A DNA stretch of 64,000 nucleotides. It comes from Morella rubra. Lineage: Eukaryota > Streptophyta > Magnoliopsida > Fagales > Myricaceae. The stretch covers positions 15,009,833 through 15,073,832 of the forward strand of contig CM025855.1 of the NCBI GenBank assembly GCA_003952965.2. The letters are read 5' to 3'. Positions 57,976 through 64,000 of the stretch are shown one piece after another. Made by a program: the position numbers and the translations under genes. The notes below the pieces were generated by a model. The model was not told where the DNA came from, ran no database searches, and saw nothing but the letters and a program-made list of their open reading frames with translations. Position 1 is the first letter of the stretch. Every line of letters begins with the position of its first letter.

Positions 57976-58976
57976 TAGGGGTGATCAAAACCGGACCGAT
58001 TTTGTGGTTTTTGCAAATTAAATCTGGTTCGGTCTAAGGTTTTTAAAAATGCGGTTCGGACCGGACCGGACCGCATTATATATTTTTTTTTTATTAAAAA
58101 AAAAAACAGAATGGCAGGCTATTTATTATCTTAAAACTCATATTCAATCAAAATCAATAAAATCATCCATTTTTTACGTTAACTTTACAATTCAATAATC
58201 ATTTAGAAATAATACTAGCAATTTTTTCAACTTAAATAGGAATTGTATGTTTTAATATTTATTTTTATTATGGAAAAATGAATTCAAAATTACATATAAA
58301 TTACATAAAATTAATGAAATAATTAGTAAAGAAATCACATATTTAATTAATGAATATGGTAGGAGTTAAATGAATTCAATTTTTAAGTCTTTAAATTCAA
58401 ATTAAATTAAATGAAGACACATTTAAATTCAAAATTTTAAATTAATGAAAATTTAAATGAAAATATTTTTAAGTCTATAATTTAATTAAAAAATTCAGTA
58501 TTTTAAATCTTTAAATGAATTCACATCTTAAATTTATGGCAAACTATGGTAAAAAATTTTAAGTTTAATTTTATAATTTTTAAAACTTTAAATGAATTCA
58601 CATTTTAAGTCAAAAAATTAATGAGTTTAAATAAATGAATTTTTTTTTTCTTTAAAATTAATGAAAAATAAAAGTTAATTCACATTTTTTTTTTAAAGGT
58701 TAAAAATTAAATGTTAAAATTTTTGTTGGTATTTAAATTAAGAAAAAAATTTTTAAAACGAGTCTTTAAATGAATTCCATCTTGGATAAAAAATGAACCA
58801 ATTTACCGAAATTTGGAAAAAAAAAAAAAAAAATAACCGTGGTCCCGGACCGACCGGACCGGACCGGACCACTTATAAGTGGTCCGGTCCGGTCCTTTAT
58901 TTTAGTAGGACCGGAAATCCGGTCCGACCGCATTCCGGTCCAAAAATCGGACCGGATTTCCGGTCTTGCAGCCCTA
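57976..58976. mobile_element. non-autonomous hAT element with GGTCCG-rich ends
   Basis: The ends are TAGGGGTGATCAAAACCGG and, on the other strand, TAGGGCTGCAAGACCGGAAAT. The flanks are an 8-bp duplication with two mismatches (GTAGAAAG at 57968-57975, CTTGAAAG at 58977-58984). The subterminal regions carry many CCGGACCG / GGTCCGGT motifs on both sides (58010-58075 and 58845-58960), the usual layout of hAT transposase-binding sites. The AT-rich middle has no open reading frame of note. It is 1001 bp long. Confidence 0.82.
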
Positions 58977-59863
58977 CTTGAAAGAACCATTGGGAGGCCG
59001 AGAGAGCATGTTGGCGGAAGAAAGGGCATATTGGCGGAAGAGAGGGAGAGCCGAAGGGGGACAATCGGAAAGGAAGAAAGAAATTGTAGAGAGAAGGCAC
59101 ATTCTTTCTCTAAAATCCGGAAGCGTGTGTCTTCCTTTTTTGTATTGTCTTCCTCTGTTTTAACATCAGACTCACCTTAGCCCAAACTCTGTATGAAGGA
59201 CACCTTGTTGTTTTTGTACTACGCTGTATGATCATAGACACAGGATCCTCCTAGATGAGGAAAGTTCATTTTTTTTTAAGGCCTTTGAAGAAACTCTCAA
59301 TGAAAAAGAATAAACCAAACAATTCTTCAAAAAGGCCTCTAAAATTAACTACTGATTAAGTGCTAGATAATTAGTTTATCACTAGAAGAGAGATTGACCA
59401 AAGGTGATTTGTGAATGCCTTTCCTTGTTGAGATTTCAATTGTGCAGAAGAAATTAATTGCCTTGAAGAAAAATAAAATAAAAATGAGAATACTTACCCA
59501 ATAAAAAAAAAAAGATGAAATAGGGAAGTTTGACAGGTATTATGTCGTACGGAGATAACTTGCAAAGAAACAAAAGTAAATTGGGCGGTTTTTTTTTTGG
59601 AAAGGTCCTCCATTAATATATTCTCTGCCCCTCTAACAATGAACAATAAAAGTTTTAAAAATTCATAGAGAATGTCGCAGCTAGAAGAGCTTTATATAGC
59701 TACCATAGGTGGCCAGTGGGAGAATATATATAGCGATGTATGCAATTAAAGCATTTACCGCCAATAGACTCGAATCTTGCTGTAACTGACCAATTCGAAT
59801 AGGCACTTAAAATATATTTTCATTGCTCAACTCTTTCATAACATGGTCTAAAATTCTTCGGAT

Positions 59864-60084
59864 TTGGGTGTGTCTTCCCTTGAAGTCTTCGATTTGAATG
59901 TTTTCAAGTGTAAACAATTTTTTATAATCACTTCTACCATAAAGTCAAACTTATCCAGTATGTGTAGTTTGGACGGTTGTACTGATTCGAAGTTTATTAA
60001 TCTGTTAAGTAAGTTCTACTATGATGAGTCTGTTGGGCTGAGTTTCTTCTCATCACAAAAAAAAAAAAAAAAAAAAAAAAAAAA
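59864..60084 (+). mobile_element. possible retroelement 3' end with long A tail
   Basis: An open stretch (FINLLSKFYYDESVGLSFFS) and a TTTCTTCTCATC end are followed by about 27 A residues at 60058-60084. An A tail at the end of a TTGGGCTGAGTTTCTTCTC-like sequence fits a LINE or retrocopy 3' end. No reverse transcriptase or parent gene was recognised, so this is a weak call. Confidence 0.3.
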
Positions 60085-60792
60085 TAGTCCAAATTTTTGT
60101 GACTTTCACCCTTGCCACCTCTAAATTAATTGTAGAAAACAATTAGGGCAATTTTTTTTATAAGCAATCAGGGCAATTGATTAAAAAGAAAGATCCATAT
60201 ATTACGATGAAGAGCAAAAGAAAGAGAGAAAAGGAATATTTCCAGATAGCATATATTCTTGTCAATATAAACGGAATCGATTCACACCATGTGGCAAGGT
60301 ATTGGAACTTTGTCCACTGTATAATTCTAGGTGGTGTGCATACCAACTAGTTACAACAACTTTGCCAAGAAAAAGAAAAAACTGTCTCACACCGGCAGGG
60401 AGTTGAGAGGCTTGTGGACTTATAAATTGGCACTCCTCCTTCAAAAGCTAGACCATTTTGAAGGATGTGTGGGTTGACCTCTATAACTCCCTTTTACGAA
60501 TTAGTCACTAATAATTATTTCTTCAATTTTCAGTTATTAAGTTTATATTTTTGTAAATAATTGGTTGTCAGTTGACCATTACTTTGACTAACGGAAACCT
60601 TGTCCACGTCAGCTCCCTTGCCTGGTTACACAAATTTTTCCCATGTCACTTTCTCTCTTTCAAAAATGACAAACCGTATTTTTCAAAACAAGTGGTTGTT
60701 TCCAATCCGCCCCCTTTTGCCATTTTGATTTGCGATGCCCTATAATAGTTAACCCTCCCTTTCTCATACTCAAGATCAGAGACGGAGAAGAT

Positions 60793-62055
60793 TGTGAGTC
60801 CAAGGATTAAGGCAACCCAAGAGGGGGGGAATTGGGTTTCCAAACTTTTTCGCTTTTAATCCTCAAAATCGTGTTTGCAAAGTAAAGTATAATTTAGCAC
60901 AAGTATATTAAAACAACAAGTAAATAAGTGCTAAATGTAAGGAGTAGGGATAGAGAAGCAAACACGTGATTTTTAGGTGGTTCGACAAACCCAGCTACAT
61001 CCACCCTTCAAGCTCCTTCATTGAGTCTTGAGGTTTTCCCACTATCTTCAAATAGCATACACTCTAGCTTCCGGGTGCTAGAGAACCGTACAAGTGTTTT
61101 CCGGGCTTAACACTCAAACCCACCCAAGTAGTTTTTCGGGCTCACCACTCACAACCTAACCAAGCTTGAGATATACCCTCTCTAAGCTTCTTCTTTAGTG
61201 AACAACCTCACTAAAGGAATCACCTCTTTTGGATATAAAGATTGAAGAATAAACTCTCTCAAAGAGTGGATATGAAATTGGAAATCTCTATCTCTTGATT
61301 CACACAAAGACAAGGATATGAAAGTGTGTTTTGTGTGAATGATATGAGAAATATAGAATATGAAGGTTTGGAATATTTCTCAAGTGATCTAATGATATGT
61401 GGTCGTTGTGTATTTATTTTGGACGTTATGAAGGTGTATTTATAGGCCACATATGAAAACTAGTCGTTTATAGCCGTTGAGAGTCGTCTATTAAAACGAG
61501 CCGGTCGACCGCTTCAAGTTATCATTACTCGACAGTCATATTGTCAGAAGCTCAACGGATCTATTTCAAAAACAACCGGTCGACCGCTATACCAAGCGGT
61601 CGAAGACCGGTCGACCGCTTCACTAGCCGGTCGACCTCTTCAACTTAAGCACATGATCCGGTTCAATTAAAACCACGTTTTTGACCTTTTGAAACACCCA
61701 ATTTTAAAGACTTAATTTCCATAAGTATAAGAAAAGTTTGGGAGTTTGATTGGGGTGTTTTAAAACCTTTAAAAACATTTTAATCTTTCAAACAAAAGGT
61801 AAAACGGTTTATGCACGTTTTGAAAGATATGCAAGTGTGATTCATAATCCTTGTCAAAAGTGAAATTAAGAGTTACAAGATTTATACCCTAAGGTCTTGA
61901 AACTTCACTTTTGAGCTCCTTGCATCTTCTGCATCTTTTTTCTTCAAGTCTTTGGCTCTTTCATCAAAACGTCTTTGTCTTTGAAGATATCCGTTTTATA
62001 AACTTGATCTATTTATTGAAATCATCAAAATCTCGATTGTGCACAAAAGCCAACA
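60793..62055 (-). mobile_element. solo LTR, Copia-type
   Basis: On the minus strand it begins TGTTGGCTTTTGTGCACAAT and ends GGTTGCCTTAATCCTTGGAC then TCACA, the TG...CA layout, over 1263 bp. Both sides carry the exact 5-bp duplication AAGAT (60788-60792 and 62056-62060). A TATA box (CCTATAAATACACC, near 61436-61447) lies within it in the same orientation. The start sequence and the length fit long-LTR Copia elements. No internal region is present. It also contains several GGTCGACCG palindromic motifs at 61500-61640. Confidence 0.83.
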
Positions 62056-62060
62056 AAGAT

Positions 62061-63780
62061 GGAATTCGCTGAAAGGCCCTGGTACTCTCTGACCTCAAAG
62101 CCTTCTTTCCTTCGCTTTGTTGTTCATTCTTTCCCTCCCAGTAAAGCTACTACATAAATATTCACAATTCTATCAAAATTTTAAAAATCTTACAATTTTT
62201 ACAAACTAAACATCTCCGTGACCAAATGGAGAAATTTCTCAACTTTAAATATCGAAGCCACATGTCATCTATATATTAACTAATATTAATATGCTGCGAG
62301 AGAGTCTAGTTATCCGCCCTCTCAACCAAAGATGGATAGGGTTCTCTTTAAGGTTGAAATCGAATCTCATCGCCATGCATCAATTATGCCATCTGTCATC
62401 CGACATTTATATAGAAAAATTTAGCAGTTTAGTCCTTGAATTTTACCCCTTTTTATTTTTCAGTCCTTGAATTTAATTTTTTCAAATTTTAGCCTTTAAA
62501 TTTACATTTTTTTGACAAAATGACCCTTTCCTTAGGGATTCATCTATTCTCTTAACAAAAGAGCTACATCAGTTAACAATTCAGCGGCTGATGTGACTGA
62601 ATTTCAAAACGCACAGTTGGGAAAAAAAGTCCACGGGAAGAAAAAGGCCACCGTTTAGAACCCGTATGCACGCACCTGTTTATTCCCCCCCCCCCCCCCC
62701 AACCTGAATTTTTTTTTTTAAAATACAACTAACACACGCCGTTTAACTTCATATCCGTAGCAGAACGACACTAACGACACCCCCATTCTGAAACTACACT
62801 AACAACACCCCCTTATAGCAGAACGACGTCGCCCTCCAGACATGATGGCTATGGCTTCATGTGAGACGAGAGAATTGCACTTCTCAGAAAAATTAGTCCA
62901 GGAAAAATCGTCTCTTGCAAAAAATGCAAAAGAAAAAGGAAAACTACCCAGAGTTGGCTGTGCTGCACTAACTCATAGCGTGTGAGGAGGTGCAGTTGAG
63001 CTGATTCATTAAATGACTGAAAACGGTGGATATGATGCCCAAAAGTGACGGCATAGAAAAAGGGATAAAGCTGATCCGCTTCACTGAGATGGTGGATTGT
63101 TTCTCACTAACCTTTTGGGGACGTAGCAACTGGCACTCTGTGTCTACGAGGTTTGTAACTTCTATCTTCCAATTCAGCGGGAAGTAGAAAAAATTGTACA
63201 ACCCCATAAATATGTAAATTTAGCGAAGTTAGATGAGTTTGACAATTGACAGACATTGATCTGTCATCTTGTTGAACCTAACAAGTCCCCTCAGGTAGAG
63301 TGACTTTGGTGAGAAAGGTTTTCGACTTTGTTGAGTAGGGCTAGGGAGGTGAAAGGGCAGAAAGACACAGTGGAAAGACATTAATTGGCCGATGAAAATA
63401 AACGTGCCATTCCAATTTTTGCACAGAGCTATGTTTCCAATTGAGAAATTCCAGCTTATCCTTTGAGTGGTGGAGGCATTCAGGCACAGGTCTATGGGGC
63501 AATGTAGGCTGTAGCAGTGTGTTTTTTATGGATACAGGGAAAAAACACGAAATCAAAGTAGGAAAGAAAAACTGGTTAGAATCTAGATTAGATCAAAAGA
63601 ACATCAAGGGTTTGTTTGTTCGCGGGTTCTGGTTCAGGTTCAGGTCAAGATTTTGGTTTTGATTCTGTAAGTTGGACCCAAGCTCAGAATGGAGTTTTTT
63701 GGCCGCTCACCCTGCCACAGAGTCCTACCCGGCAGCTTCATTAATTCATCTGACATCATCAAAAAAATTTCTAAAACTTG
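62061..63780. other. intergenic stretch with low-complexity tracts
   Basis: No gene is supported. A C run of about 16 bases lies at 62685-62700. TTTAGTCCTTGAATTTTACC / TTCAGTCCTTGAATTTAATT phrases at 62428-62480 are a common plant repeat motif. The part from about 63600 on should include the promoter and leader of the gene that starts near the right edge. Confidence 0.4.
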
Positions 63781-63796
63781 TTAACAGACGTTAAGG

Positions 63797-63828
<32 letters not shown>

Positions 63829-63864
63829 CCTGTTTTATTTTTCCTTTGCCTCACCAAGGTCAAA

Positions 63865-64000
63865 TGCATGCAGGCCCTCACTTCTCTCCGCCGCGGGAAC
63901 CACACCAAAGCCCTCAAACTCATCAGGGACTCCCTTTCCCGCCACAACAACAGCAACGATGACTCCACCATTCTCCACTACATAGACGCCACCATTCACT
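63865..64000 (+). CDS. start of a DUF627/DUF629 ubiquitin hydrolase-related protein (partial)
   Basis: From the ATG at 63868 the frame reads MQALTSLRRGNHTKALKLIR, then DSLSRHNNSNDDSTILHYID and on to the window edge. The block ALTSLRRGNHTKALKLIRD matches the N-terminal DUF627 region of plant ubiquitin C-terminal hydrolase-related proteins as I remember it (ALTALRRGNHTKALRLMKE; Arabidopsis At3g47890/At3g47910), a TPR-like helical repeat. Family members usually have residues before this block, and codons GTC AAA TGC precede the ATG after TCACCAAG. The real start could therefore be an earlier exon. A CT microsatellite (about 63801-63828) lies in the leader or intron. The gene continues past the window. 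Confidence 0.55.

Noticed and set aside
60948-60995. tRNA gene suggested by GTGGTTCGACAAACCC
   Set aside because: No cloverleaf can be drawn around it; it is part of the Copia-type solo LTR.

Overview
The window is nuclear DNA of a eudicot plant, probably a woody one, though I cannot name the species. The genes have many GT-AG introns, AT-rich introns and intergenic DNA, plant-specific families (TGD4, MUSTANG, LEA_4, CAD1) and many plant transposon relics. Exon models were built by hand from splice sites, reading phase and remembered family sequences, so they are predictions. In every complete model the exon lengths add up to a whole number of codons.

Region 1 (1-28,100) is gene-rich. It holds possible last exons of an upstream gene, TGD4 (+), a TruA-type pseudouridine synthase (-), a PB1-bearing MUSTANG domesticated transposase (+), the splicing factor CWF19L2/CwfJ (-) and a membrane-anchored LEA_4 protein (+). 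TGD4, the pseudouridine synthase and the MUSTANG gene are also adjacent in Arabidopsis as I remember it (At3g06960, At3g06950, At3g06940), so this looks like conserved microsynteny. Short tandem duplications and MITE-like repeats lie between genes. A 637-bp solo LTR with a perfect 5-bp target duplication closes the region.

Region 2 (28,100-49,300) is mostly mobile DNA. It contains a hAT relic interrupted by a LINE fragment, a small four-helix membrane-protein gene with a clear TATA box, a decayed L1-type LINE, a glycosyltransferase-like fragment and a LINE with an inverted 5' part (twin-priming type). It also holds a palindrome with arms of about 1.05 kb and perfect identity wherever I compared them, flanked by two LINE 3' ends facing inward. 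Further right are a duplicated, dead 5' end of a CAD gene with its promoter, and two hAT elements with 8-bp target duplications.

Region 3 (49,900-64,000) holds a DUF952 gene (-), an intact CAD1-type alcohol dehydrogenase (-) with a duplicated CRE-like promoter block upstream, a third hAT element rich in GGTCCG repeats, and a 1.26-kb solo LTR with a perfect 5-bp target duplication. The start of a DUF627/DUF629 protein is cut by the right edge.

The host genes are unrelated housekeeping or stress genes (plastid lipid import, tRNA modification, splicing, stress protection, phenylpropanoid reduction) and form no pathway. The least ordinary structure is the 40.2-44.2 kb inverted duplication: its inner arms are identical while its outer LINE arms have diverged.
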